Assembly: GCF_040545335.1 (NCBI RefSeq)
Contig: NZ_JBEPLU010000001.1
Span: 1,922,001-1,986,000 of the forward strand
Direction: 5' to 3'
From: Phenylobacterium koreense
GTDB taxonomy: Bacteria; Pseudomonadota; Alphaproteobacteria; Caulobacterales; Caulobacteraceae
Length of the DNA stretch: 64,000 bases
Every line of letters starts with the position of its first letter. Position 1 is the stretch's first letter. Below the pieces are notes generated by a model. It ran no database searches, was not told the origin of the DNA, and was given only the letters and a program-made list of their open reading frames with translations. Below, in pieces: positions 27,609 to 35,244 of this stretch. The translations under genes were made by a program, and so were the position numbers.

Positions 27609-27932
27609 ATGACCCTTGTCGCCTACGCCGCTGCGGCGCTTGCCGAGATTGCTGGATGTTTCGCCTTCTGGGCCTGGCTGCGGGAGGGCAGGCCGGCTTG
27701 GCTGATCGCGCCGGGCATGCTCAGCCTGGCGCTGTTCGCCTGGTTGCTGACCAGGGTCGATGCGGACGCGGCCGGCCGCGCCTATGCGGCCTATGGCGGG
27801 GTCTACATCTCCGCCTCGCTGCTGTGGCTCCTGGCGGTGGAGCGGGTGCGCCCCGACCGCTGGGACCTGATCGGGGCGGCGGTGTGTCTTGCCGGGGCAG
27901 GGATCATCCTGTTTGGCCCGCGCGGCGCCTGA
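27609..27932 (+). CDS. ynfA: YnfA/UPF0060 family small membrane protein
   Basis: A 107-residue protein with four hydrophobic helices and the UPF0060 pattern [14 protein letters not shown], then [18 protein letters not shown] and [17 protein letters not shown]. The family is related to small multidrug resistance transporters, but transport function is known only in some members. The ATG at 27609 gives the family N-terminus [14 protein letters not shown]. It sits between the two diiron paralogues and has no obvious operator of its own; the diiron gene B operator begins about 20 bases after its stop. Confidence 0.9.
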   Translation: MTLVAYAAAALAEIAGCFAFWAWLREGRPAWLIAPGMLSLALFAWLLTRVDADAAGRAYAAYGGVYISASLLWLLAVERVRPDRWDLIGAAVCLAGAGIILFGPRGA

Positions 27933-27951
27933 GTGAACCATGATCATTAAA

Positions 27952-27982
27952 AATTTGACGGGAGCGTCATTTTGCTTTGACG
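27952..27982 (+). promoter_or_regulatory. Palindromic operator and -35-like box before the second diiron gene
   Basis: TGACG-GGAG-CGTCA at 27956-27969, flanked by AAATT and TTTT, then TTGACG at 27977-27982. It matches the site before diiron gene A in sequence and in distance to the -35 box (within one base). The copies share about 20 of 22 bases around the palindrome core and right flank, far more than the rest of the upstream regions. Confidence 0.65.
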
Positions 27983-28033
27983 GCCCGGACCCAGGGTGTT
28001 GCAGTTCGTCCAACGATCGAAGGGAGAACCGCC

Positions 28034-29164
28034 ATGGGCGCTGATGGAAACATCACCAAGGACCTGATCTACGACGCCGTCGCACCGGACGACTTCGAGT
28101 CGATGCTGGACCTGGACCGCTACAACGCGCGCTCGACGGCCTTCGACAAGATCATCTCGGCCACCCACGACCACTTCTGGGATCCGCTCGACAAGAAGTA
28201 CATCGACTTCGACGCGCCCTGGGACATGCAGACCCAGCCCCTGGTGAGCGAGGAGCTGAACGTCGCCCTGCAGACCGATTACGTGAAGGCCAAGCTGAAC
28301 ACGCCGGAACTGCGAGCCCAGTTCATCAACAAGTCGCTGCTCTATTCGTTCTCGTCGATCCTGCACGGAGAGCAGGGGGCGCTGAACCTGTCGGCCAGCC
28401 TCTGCCACGTCCTGCGTGATCAGGGCGCGCAGGAATACGCCGCCAACCAGACCCGCGAGGAGGCGCGCCACGTCACCGCCTTCGCCCGCTATATCAAGGC
28501 CCGCTGGGGCCGGCCGATCCAGTGCTCCAAGGTCCTGCAGGACCTGCTGGTCGACATCATCGGCAGCCCCGAGGTCTACAAGAAGATCATCGGCATGCAG
28601 ATGCTGGTCGAGGGCCTGGCCATGGGCGCCTTCGCCACCTTCTACCAGAAGCTGGAGGACCCGCTGGGCCGTCAGCTCATGCAGCTCGTCATGACCGATG
28701 AGGCCTTCCACCACAAGTTCGGGAAGATCTGGGCCGACCGCACCATTCCGAAGCTGTCGCCCGAGGAGCACGCCATCGTCGAGGATTGGGCGGCGCACTG
28801 CTTCCAAGCCGTGCTGTTCAACCTGGTCTCGCCCAGCGAGCAGGTGGCGCTCTACGAGGAGTTCGGGCTGGATCCGAACAAGGTGCTGGAAGAGATCCAG
28901 ATCATCGCCACGGATGATGCGCGCCGCGAGGACATGAAGGAGGCGACCAACATCTTCCGCGTCCTCATCAAGACGCTGCTGAACGCCGGCATCATCACCG
29001 ACCGGACCCGCGCCTTCTACGGCATGTATGTCGACATGGAGGAACTGAAGTCCGAAGGCGACAAAATGGTCGGCGACGACATCGCCGAGGAGGGGATCAA
29101 GTATCTCCAGAAGATCAACTTCAAGGATCGTGTCGCCAGCACCGTCTCTATCGCGGCCGAATAG
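28034..29164 (+). CDS. Ferritin-like diiron protein, paralogue B
   Basis: A 376-residue protein with the same diiron ligand set as paralogue A: ILHGEQGALN, REEARHVTAF, MLVEGLAMGAF and MTDEAFHHKFG. The two proteins are the same length and mostly identical by eye, differing chiefly in residues 60-100 (here PWDMQTQPLVSEELNVALQ) and in the C-terminal third. The ATG at 28034 follows AGGGAGAA. It has its own copy of the palindromic operator and a terminator downstream. Function is unknown beyond a likely O2-activating or iron-binding role in the cytoplasm. Confidence 0.85.
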   Translation: MGADGNITKDLIYDAVAPDDFESMLDLDRYNARSTAFDKIISATHDHFWDPLDKKYIDFDAPWDMQTQPLVSEELNVALQTDYVKAKLNTPELRAQFINKSLLYSFSSILHGEQGALNLSASLCHVLRDQGAQEYAANQTREEARHVTAFARYIKARWGRPIQCSKVLQDLLVDIIGSPEVYKKIIGMQMLVEGLAMGAFATFYQKLEDPLGRQLMQLVMTDEAFHHKFGKIWADRTIPKLSPEEHAIVEDWAAHCFQAVLFNLVSPSEQVALYEEFGLDPNKVLEEIQIIATDDARREDMKEATNIFRVLIKTLLNAGIITDRTRAFYGMYVDMEELKSEGDKMVGDDIAEEGIKYLQKINFKDRVASTVSIAAE

Positions 29165-29218
29165 CACAAGCGGCGTTTCGCCGTGGAATCGCCGCATTTC
29201 ATTCGGATACGGTTCATG

Positions 29219-29246
29219 CGCCCGCGGATATATTCCGCGGGCGTTT
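29219..29246 (+). terminator. Rho-independent terminator after diiron gene B
   Basis: Perfect 10-bp stem CGCCCGCGGA / TCCGCGGGCG with loop TATAT, followed by TTT. It lies 55 bases after the stop of diiron gene B and before the lipocalin gene. Confidence 0.8.
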
Positions 29247-29281
29247 CCGTTCCAAAGATCTCCGGCTATCCCATTCGCTCC

Positions 29282-29803
29282 ATGCGCGCCCTGGCCCTCG
29301 CCCTTTCCGCCGTCCTGCTCGCCAGCCCGGCGCTTGCCGCGCCGCCGCCGAAGCCGACCCAGCGGATCGACATCAGCCGGATGATGGGCCGCTGGTACGA
29401 GGTCGCCCGCCTGCCCAACAAGGTGCAGAGCGGCTGCCAGGGCGGCACCTCGGAATGGGTGAGGGCCGGCGACGGCTTCTCGGTGGTCCAGGCCTGCCAC
29501 AAGGGCTCGCTCTCAGCGCCGCCGACGGAGTGGAAGGCCAAGGCCAAGGTCATCGACCCCCATACCAACGCGCGCCTGCAGATGACGTTCTTCAACGGGC
29601 TGGTGCGCCAGGAATACTGGGTGCTCGACTATCGCACCGACCAGGGCTGGCTGATCCTCGGCACCCCGGGTGGCCGCGCGGTCTGGCTGATGTCGGACCG
29701 CCCGACCCTGCCGGCCGCGGCCAAGAGCCAGGCGCTGGCCCGCCTCAAGCAGCTCGGTTACGACGTCACGCGGCTGGAATTCCCGCTGCCCGCGAGGAAC
29801 TGA
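29282..29803 (+). CDS. Lipocalin family protein (Blc-like)
   Basis: A 173-residue exported protein. The signal peptide MRALALALSAVLLASPALA ends at about residue 19, with no lipobox cysteine. The bacterial lipocalin motif is ISRMMGRWYEVARLPN (G-x-W), followed by DPHTNARLQMTFFNG and YWVLDYRTDQGWLILGTP. Blc-type lipocalins bind fatty acids or lysophospholipids in the envelope; unlike E. coli Blc this one appears soluble. The ATG at 29282 starts the signal peptide directly. Confidence 0.88.
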   Translation: MRALALALSAVLLASPALAAPPPKPTQRIDISRMMGRWYEVARLPNKVQSGCQGGTSEWVRAGDGFSVVQACHKGSLSAPPTEWKAKAKVIDPHTNARLQMTFFNGLVRQEYWVLDYRTDQGWLILGTPGGRAVWLMSDRPTLPAAAKSQALARLKQLGYDVTRLEFPLPARN

Positions 29804-29830
29804 GCGCGACGTCGGAGCTGCTTGCGCCTC

Positions 29831-29845
29831 GAACGAAACCGGAAC
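29831..29845 (+). promoter_or_regulatory. LexA (SOS) box, alphaproteobacterial type
   Basis: GAAC at 29831-29834 and GAAC at 29842-29845 with exactly seven bases between. This is the complement of the known alphaproteobacterial LexA direct repeat GTTC-N7-GTTC. It ends 11 bases before the mmcB start, a position where LexA would block transcription or elongation. Confidence 0.75.
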
Positions 29846-29856
29846 ATGGTTTCAGG

Positions 29857-30312
29857 ATGGACGTCACCATCGTCACGGTCGGCAGGCCGCAGATCACCTT
29901 GAACGTCACCCGGGGCGCCGCGCGGCTGCTGGCGGACCTCGGCTATGCGCCGCTGGCGGAGGTCAGCCTGCCCAACGGCCGGCGCGCTGACCTGATGGCC
30001 CTGGGGCCCAAGGGCGAGATCGCCATCGTCGAGGTGAAGTCGGGGGTCGAGGACTATCGCGTCGATCGGAAGTGGCACGAGTATCTGCCCTATTGTGATC
30101 GCTACGCCTTCGCCGTGGCGCCGGAGTTTCCGCGCGAGATCCTGCCGGAGGAGCCCGGCCTGCTGATCTGTGACGGCTTCGGGGGCGCGGTGCTGCGCGA
30201 GGCGCCGGCGACGCCGCTGGCGCCGGCCAGGCGCAAGGCCCTGACCATCGCGTTCGGGCGGCTGGCGGCGATGCGGGCGGCAGGCGTGGCGGCCACTTCC
30301 CTGGAAGGTTAG
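29857..30312 (+). CDS. mmcB: MmcB-family DNA repair protein
   Basis: A 151-residue nuclease-fold protein (DUF1052/MmcB). A PD-(D/E)XK-like core is visible in NGRRADLMALGPKGEIAIVEVKSGVEDYRVDRKWHEYLPYCD, quoted here only by its ends at about residues 44-84: Asp in RADLM and Glu-x-Lys in IVEVKSG. In Caulobacter MmcB is an SOS-induced factor for mitomycin C resistance. The ATG at 29857 is immediately preceded by a GAAC-N7-GAAC LexA box, which supports the call. It converges with the RegA gene. Confidence 0.9.
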   Translation: MDVTIVTVGRPQITLNVTRGAARLLADLGYAPLAEVSLPNGRRADLMALGPKGEIAIVEVKSGVEDYRVDRKWHEYLPYCDRYAFAVAPEFPREILPEEPGLLICDGFGGAVLREAPATPLAPARRKALTIAFGRLAAMRAAGVAATSLEG

Positions 30313-30321
30313 CCCGGAAGG

Positions 30322-30879
30322 TTAGCGGGGCGCGCGCTTGGCCAGGATCCGCTGCAGGGTCCGGCGGTGCATGTTCAGGCGCCGGGCCGTCTCCGAGACA
30401 TTGTGGCCGCAGAGTTCGTAGACCCGCTGGATGTGCTCCCATCGCACGCGGTCGGCGCTCATCGGGTTTTCCGGCGGCGCGGGAGACTCGTCCTTGCGAG
30501 CGAGCAGGGCGCGGGCGACGTCGTCGGCGTCGGCGGGCTTGGAGAGATAGTCGATCGCGCCGGACTTCACCGCCGCCACCGCGGTGGCGATGTTGCCGTA
30601 GCCCGTCAGCATGACGACCTTGGCGTCGGGCCGCGCCTCGCGGATCGCCTCGACCACCTTCAGCCCAGTGCCGTCCTCCAGCCTCATGTCGAGCACCGCA
30701 TAGGCCGGCGGATTGGTCTTCACGGAGGCCAGCGCCTCGGCCACGCTGCCGACCAGGACGGGTTCGAAGCCGCGTTGCTCTAAGGCCCGCCCGAGGCGGG
30801 TGCGCAGGGGGGCGTCATCGTCGAGGACGAGCAGGCTCTTGTCCGGTAGGGCGGCGATGTCGGCGGAGAGATCGGTCAT
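30322..30879 (-). CDS. regA: Redox response regulator of the RegA/ActR/PrrA family
   Basis: A 185-residue response regulator. The receiver has DDD near the N-terminus, the phospho-Asp in YAVLDMRLEDGTG, Thr in VVMLTGYG and Lys in YLSKPAD. The C-terminal Fis-type helix-turn-helix ends in CGHNVSETARRLNMHRRTLQRILAKR, almost invariant in RegA/PrrA/ActR proteins (quoted here as its last 26 residues in part: SETARRLNMHRRTLQRIL). It controls respiration, carbon and nitrogen metabolism genes in response to redox. The ATG at 30879 has GGAGG upstream; a TTG at 30885 is less likely. Its kinase gene is upstream. Confidence 0.93.
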   Translation of the reverse strand: MTDLSADIAALPDKSLLVLDDDAPLRTRLGRALEQRGFEPVLVGSVAEALASVKTNPPAYAVLDMRLEDGTGLKVVEAIREARPDAKVVMLTGYGNIATAVAAVKSGAIDYLSKPADADDVARALLARKDESPAPPENPMSADRVRWEHIQRVYELCGHNVSETARRLNMHRRTLQRILAKRAPR

Positions 30880-30960
30880 GCGCAACCTCCGATAGGGGCG
30901 TTCTTTTTATACGCCTCCTGCGGCACAATGTCGCAGCTTAGCGCCGGACCGCAAGAGGCT

Positions 30961-32373
30961 TTATGCCGCCGCCGCGCTCTTCACTTCGAGGCGCGCGCGC
31001 GGCCAACGGGCCGAAACGACGGCTCCGCGCGGCCTCCCGTTCTGGAAATTCACAACTGCCCCGGTTCGTTCCAGCAAGGTCTTGGCGATGAAGAAGCCGA
31101 GACCCATTCCGACGTGGCCCGTGCGCCCGCCCGCGACGCCCGGACGGCTGGTCACATAGGGCTCGCCGAGCTTGGCGAGGACGTCGGCCGAAAAGCCGGG
31201 GCCGTCGTCGCGAACCTCGATCCCGACGCTCTCGGCGTCGAAGCGCACGGTCACCAGCACTTCGGAGGTGGCGAAGTCGACGGCGTTCTCGACGAAGGAG
31301 GTGATGGCGTGGAGCACCTCGGGCATGCGCCAGATGTCGGGCGCGGCGGCGCCGGGGGCTCCGGAGACGATCGCCTCGACCCGCACGCCCTTCACGTCGG
31401 TATGGGGCTCGATCACCTCGTGGACGAGCTGCAGGAGGCTCATGCGCTCGTGGACCTCGTCGGAGGCCGCGGCTGGCGCGTCGCTCAGCCGCCGCAGGAT
31501 CTCGCGGCAGCGCTCGGCCTGGATAATCAGGAGGTCGGCGTCGTCCTTCACGCTGGGCGTGGGCGCCTCGCGGGCGAGCTCCTTGGCGACGATGGAGATG
31601 GTGGCCAGCGGCGTGCCGAGCTCGTGCGCCGCCGCGGCGGCCAGGGCGCCGAGGGCCGAAAGCCGTTGCTCGCGCGCCAGCACCGCCTGGGTCACGTCGA
31701 GAGCCAGCGCCATCCTGGCGGACTCGGCCGCGGCCTGCCGGACCGTGCCGGCGATGATCACGACGGCGACGACGTTCGCGATGGCGCAGGCCACCATGTA
31801 GATGAACGGCGGCTCGAGCGTGACCCCATTCACCGTGGGCAAGGGCCGGTGGAAGGCCGCGACGATCACGATGACGACGATGGCGAAGCCGGCCAGGCTG
31901 GTCACGGCCCGGGGGTTGAGCGTCGCAGCGCCGAGGGTCACGGGCGCGAGCAGCATCACCAGGAACGGATTGGCCGCGCCGCCGGTGAGATAGAGCAGCA
32001 GGCCGATGCGGCCGATGTCGAAGCCCAGTTGGGCCACGGCCTCCTGGCCGCCGATCAGGCGCTGACCAGGGGAGGCGACGCCGGTGAGCAGATTGACCCA
32101 GGCGCCGAGGCCGACGACCGCGAAGCAGAATGCGAAGGGCGCGGTCAGACCGAAGAAGTAGGCGCTGAGGAAGAACAGCAGCTCGCCGACGATCATCATC
32201 CAGCGAAGGGCGACGAGAGTCCGCACGCGCAGACGGCCGCTGCGTCCCGCAGCGGCGTTCCAGCCGTCCGAGGCGAGGTCTGCGACGCCGGCGACGCCTT
32301 GCGCCGGTTCGGCAGTTTGCCTATCGAGACCGCGCGCAGGCTGCGGCGAGGTCGTTTTGCCTATCGACGCCAT
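30961..32373 (-). CDS. regB: Redox sensor histidine kinase of the RegB/ActS/PrrB family
   Basis: A 470-residue kinase with six hydrophobic helices in residues about 55-220. The quinone-site motif GGAANPF lies in the membrane part, the H-box is AAHELGTPLATI, and the redox-active Cys lies in IIQAERCREIL. The ATPase domain has FVENAVDFA, DDGPGF and GHVGMGLGFFIAKTLLER. It phosphorylates RegA when the quinone pool is reduced. The N-terminus (about 50 residues) is long and includes a 12-base direct repeat, so the real start could be further in. It is divergent from the SCO/SenC gene, as in other alphaproteobacteria. Confidence 0.93.
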   Translation of the reverse strand: MASIGKTTSPQPARGLDRQTAEPAQGVAGVADLASDGWNAAAGRSGRLRVRTLVALRWMMIVGELLFFLSAYFFGLTAPFAFCFAVVGLGAWVNLLTGVASPGQRLIGGQEAVAQLGFDIGRIGLLLYLTGGAANPFLVMLLAPVTLGAATLNPRAVTSLAGFAIVVIVIVAAFHRPLPTVNGVTLEPPFIYMVACAIANVVAVVIIAGTVRQAAAESARMALALDVTQAVLAREQRLSALGALAAAAAHELGTPLATISIVAKELAREAPTPSVKDDADLLIIQAERCREILRRLSDAPAAASDEVHERMSLLQLVHEVIEPHTDVKGVRVEAIVSGAPGAAAPDIWRMPEVLHAITSFVENAVDFATSEVLVTVRFDAESVGIEVRDDGPGFSADVLAKLGEPYVTSRPGVAGGRTGHVGMGLGFFIAKTLLERTGAVVNFQNGRPRGAVVSARWPRARLEVKSAAAA

Positions 32374-32438
32374 CGCGCCAGAGCATCGCGCCGAACGCAG
32401 CCGCTGACGAGCCCAAAGGTCATTCCCGAGGTTAACAT

Positions 32439-33032
32439 ATGTCCCGTCGCAACCTGATCCTGATTGTCGCCTGCGTGGTGGGCCTGATCTTCCTGGGCGG
32501 CGCGGCCTGGCGCGCGGGCGTGTTCGACCAGGGCGAGGCCGCCGGGACCGCCTTGGTGGGCGGTCCGTTCCAGATGGTCGACCAGAACGGCAAGGCGGTG
32601 GACCAGAGCATCCTGAAGGGCAAGTGGAGCGCGGTGTTCTTCGGCTTCACCTATTGCCCCGATGTCTGCCCGACCACCCTGCAGACCCTCGCGGCGGCGC
32701 AGCAGGAACTGGGCGACAAGGCCGATAGGCTGCAGGTCGTCTTCGTTTCGGTGGACCCCGAACGCGACACGCCCGAGCAGCTCAAGACCTACCTTTCCAA
32801 CGAGGTGTTCCCCAAGGGGACCATCGGCCTGACCGGTACGCCCGAGCAGGTGGCGGCGATGGCCAAGGCCTACCGGGCCTATTTCAAGAAGAACGGCGAG
32901 GGGCAGGACTACCTGATGGACCACTCGACCGCGATCTACCTGATGAACCCGAAGGGCGAGTTCGCGACTGTCCTGCGGCACAACTCGCCCCCGGCCGAGC
33001 TCGCCAAGCAGATCGCCGAGGCGATCAGCTAG
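32439..33032 (+). CDS. senC: SCO1/SenC/PrrC-family copper chaperone
   Basis: A 197-residue protein with one N-terminal membrane helix (NLILIVACVVGLIFLGGAAW) and a periplasmic thioredoxin-fold domain. The copper-binding motif is FTYCPDVCPTTL, and the partner His is in YLMDHSTAIYLM. It delivers copper to or reduces the CuA/CuB sites of cytochrome oxidases. It is divergent from regB across 65 bases, the standard regB-senC arrangement. The ATG at 32439 directly precedes a typical MSRRN start. Confidence 0.93.
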   Translation: MSRRNLILIVACVVGLIFLGGAAWRAGVFDQGEAAGTALVGGPFQMVDQNGKAVDQSILKGKWSAVFFGFTYCPDVCPTTLQTLAAAQQELGDKADRLQVVFVSVDPERDTPEQLKTYLSNEVFPKGTIGLTGTPEQVAAMAKAYRAYFKKNGEGQDYLMDHSTAIYLMNPKGEFATVLRHNSPPAELAKQIAEAIS

Positions 33033-33087
33033 AGCAGGGAGCCTGTGGCGGCTTGGCCGCTGGACAGGCTCGCGCTCCGATATGCTA

Positions 33088-33102
33088 TGCTGCGCCGCAG
33101 CA
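33088..33102 (+). promoter_or_regulatory. Candidate PhaR-type operator before the PHB depolymerase gene
   Basis: TGCTGCGCCGCAGCA is a perfect 6-bp inverted repeat with a GCC centre. It matches the TGC/GCA palindromes bound by PhaR/AniA, the regulator of polyhydroxyalkanoate genes. It lies 12 bases before the depolymerase start codon. The site could also be a simple hairpin. Confidence 0.45.
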
Positions 33103-33114
33103 AAAGGATGCCGG

Positions 33115-34386
33115 ATGCTCTATTCGCTTTACGAGGCGGGCTATTACGCCTCGACGCCGCTGCGGTGGACCGCCCTGGCCTCGCGCGATTTCTGGTCTTC
33201 GCCGCTCAACCCCGGACGGGATTCGGAGATCGGCCGGCGGCTGTTCGCAGGCTCCGATCTGTTCGCCAATCTGACCCGCCGCTATGGCAAGCCGGCGTGG
33301 AACATCGACAGCGTTCAGATCGACGGCCACGACGTGCGAGTGCGCCCAACCGAAGTCTGGTCGACGCCGTGGGTGAAGCTGGTCCACTTCGCGCGCGACA
33401 TGGCCGACATGCGCCGCGCCGGTCGGCGCGAGCTGGAGCCGGCGGTGCTGATCGTCGCGCCGCTGTCGGGTCACTACGCCACTCTGCTGCGCGGCACGGT
33501 CCAGGCCTTCCTGCAGGACCACGAGGTGTTCGTCACCGACTGGACCAACGCCCGCGACGTGCCGGTCATGGAGGGGCGCTTCGACTTCCACGACTATCTC
33601 GACCATGTGCGCGACATGCTGCGCCAGATCGGGCCGCGCCCGCACGTGGTGGCCGTTTGCCAGCCCGGCCCGGCAGTGCTGGCCGCCGCCTCGCTGATGG
33701 CCGAGGACGGCGAGGAGAGCCGACCGGGTTCGATGACGATCATGGGCTCGCCCATCGACGCGCGGCTCTCGCCCACCGTGACCAACAAGCTGGCCGAGGA
33801 GCGGCCCTTCGCCTGGTTCAAGTCGAACATGATCGACACGGTCCCGCCGCCCTATCCGGGCGCAGGGCGGCGGGTCTATCCGGGGTTCGTGCAGCTCTAC
33901 TCGTTCATGTCGATGAACATGGAGAAGCACCAGGACGCCCACCTGCGCTATCTCGAAGACCTGATGAAGGGCGATGGCGACGCGGCTGAGAAGCACCTGG
34001 ACTTCTATGACGAGTATCTCTCGGTCCTCGACCTGACCGAGGAGTTCTATCTCCAGACCGTCGATTACGTTTTCCAGCAGTACCTGCTGCCGAAGGGGGA
34101 ACTGGTCCACCGGGGGCGGCTGGTGAAGCCGGGCGCGATCACCGACATCGGCCTGCTGACCGTCGAGGGCGAGAACGACGACATCTCCGGCATCGGCCAG
34201 ACCCAGGCGGCGCACGATCTGTGCAACGGCCTGCCGGCGGCCCTGAAGGAAGACTACGTCCAGCCCCACGTCGGCCACTACGGCGTCTTCAACGGCCGAC
34301 GGTTCCGCGAGGAGATCTATCCGCGGGTGAGAGCGTTCATCCGCCGCATGGAAGGCGCTCTCGAAAAGCCCGGCGACGCAGCTTAA
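33115..34386 (+). CDS. phaZ: Intracellular polyhydroxybutyrate depolymerase
   Basis: A 423-residue alpha/beta-hydrolase of the intracellular PhaZ type. The nucleophile region is VAVCQPGPAVLAAASLMA, with Cys where most hydrolases have Ser, a known trait of this family. PHVGHYGVFNGRRFREEIYPRV near the C-terminus holds the catalytic His, and VEGENDDISGIGQT the Asp region. It breaks down stored PHB granules. The ATG at 33115 follows AAAGGATGCCGG and gives the family start MLYSLYEAGYY. A candidate PhaR operator precedes it. Confidence 0.92.
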   Translation: MLYSLYEAGYYASTPLRWTALASRDFWSSPLNPGRDSEIGRRLFAGSDLFANLTRRYGKPAWNIDSVQIDGHDVRVRPTEVWSTPWVKLVHFARDMADMRRAGRRELEPAVLIVAPLSGHYATLLRGTVQAFLQDHEVFVTDWTNARDVPVMEGRFDFHDYLDHVRDMLRQIGPRPHVVAVCQPGPAVLAAASLMAEDGEESRPGSMTIMGSPIDARLSPTVTNKLAEERPFAWFKSNMIDTVPPPYPGAGRRVYPGFVQLYSFMSMNMEKHQDAHLRYLEDLMKGDGDAAEKHLDFYDEYLSVLDLTEEFYLQTVDYVFQQYLLPKGELVHRGRLVKPGAITDIGLLTVEGENDDISGIGQTQAAHDLCNGLPAALKEDYVQPHVGHYGVFNGRRFREEIYPRVRAFIRRMEGALEKPGDAA

Positions 34387-34397
34387 ATTCCGGGCCG

Positions 34398-35135
34398 ATG
34401 AGTCTCTTCGGCCGCTCGCTGGCGGACGGCGATCGGCTGGAGGTGGCCGGCGCGACGGTTCGCTTGAAAGTCCACCGGCGCGCGCGCCGGATTTCGCTGC
34501 GCCTTGATCGCACCCGGCGTGAGATCATCGCCACCGCGCCTTCGCAGCGCCGGCTGCCCGAGGCCGCCGCCTTTGCCCACGACCGGGCCTCGTGGATCGT
34601 CGAGCGCCTGGCCGAACTACCCCAGTCCCAGGCGGTCGCGCCGGGCATGACCATCACCCTCTTCGGCGAGCCGTGCCGGCTGGAGGCCAGCGACAGGCCG
34701 GCCCGCCTGCATCCGGCCGCCGAGGATGCGCCCGCCCGCATCACCGCCCGCGGGGAGGGCGAGGTCTTCGCCGCCGCCGTGATCCGGGTGATCCGGCGCG
34801 AGGCCCTGCGGGTCTTCGCCGAGCGGACGGCCTTCCACAGCGAGCGGTTGGGAGCCAAGCTGCCCAGCGTCACGATAATGGACGCCCGCGCGCGCTGGGG
34901 CTCCTGCCGGCCCGGCCTGCCGGGCAAGCCCGCCGCGATCCGCTATTCCTGGCGCCTGGCCTTGGCCCCCTTCGAGGTCGCCGACTACGTGGCCGCCCAC
35001 GAATGCGCCCACCTTCTGGAACTGAACCACGGCCCGCGGTTCTGGGCGCATGTGCATGCGTTGGTCGGCGACGAACGGCCGCACCGGGCCTGGCTGAGGG
35101 CCGAAGGCGCGCGGCTGCACGCCTTCGGGCGGTAG
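34398..35135 (+). CDS. YgjP/SprT-like zinc metallopeptidase family protein
   Basis: A 245-residue protein of the YgjP-like (DUF45) family. The zinc motif HECAHLLELNHGPRFW contains HExxH and the downstream His, and ARARWGSCRPG is the family WGSC motif. The N-terminal half, RRARRISLRLDRTRREI, is the usual basic beta domain. It has no signal peptide, so it is cytosolic; substrates are unknown. The start ATG at 34398 lies 11 bases after the phaZ stop, so the genes may share a transcript. Confidence 0.87.
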   Translation: MSLFGRSLADGDRLEVAGATVRLKVHRRARRISLRLDRTRREIIATAPSQRRLPEAAAFAHDRASWIVERLAELPQSQAVAPGMTITLFGEPCRLEASDRPARLHPAAEDAPARITARGEGEVFAAAVIRVIRREALRVFAERTAFHSERLGAKLPSVTIMDARARWGSCRPGLPGKPAAIRYSWRLALAPFEVADYVAAHECAHLLELNHGPRFWAHVHALVGDERPHRAWLRAEGARLHAFGR

Positions 35136-35244
35136 ATCGGTTACGTCAGTGGCGCGCGCGACTGCTTAGATTACCGCGAATTATCTTTCGCCGCGGTCCC
35201 TCCGGCGCGACAAGCGTGGCTGATACTCCCCCGGAGTCCTGGAC

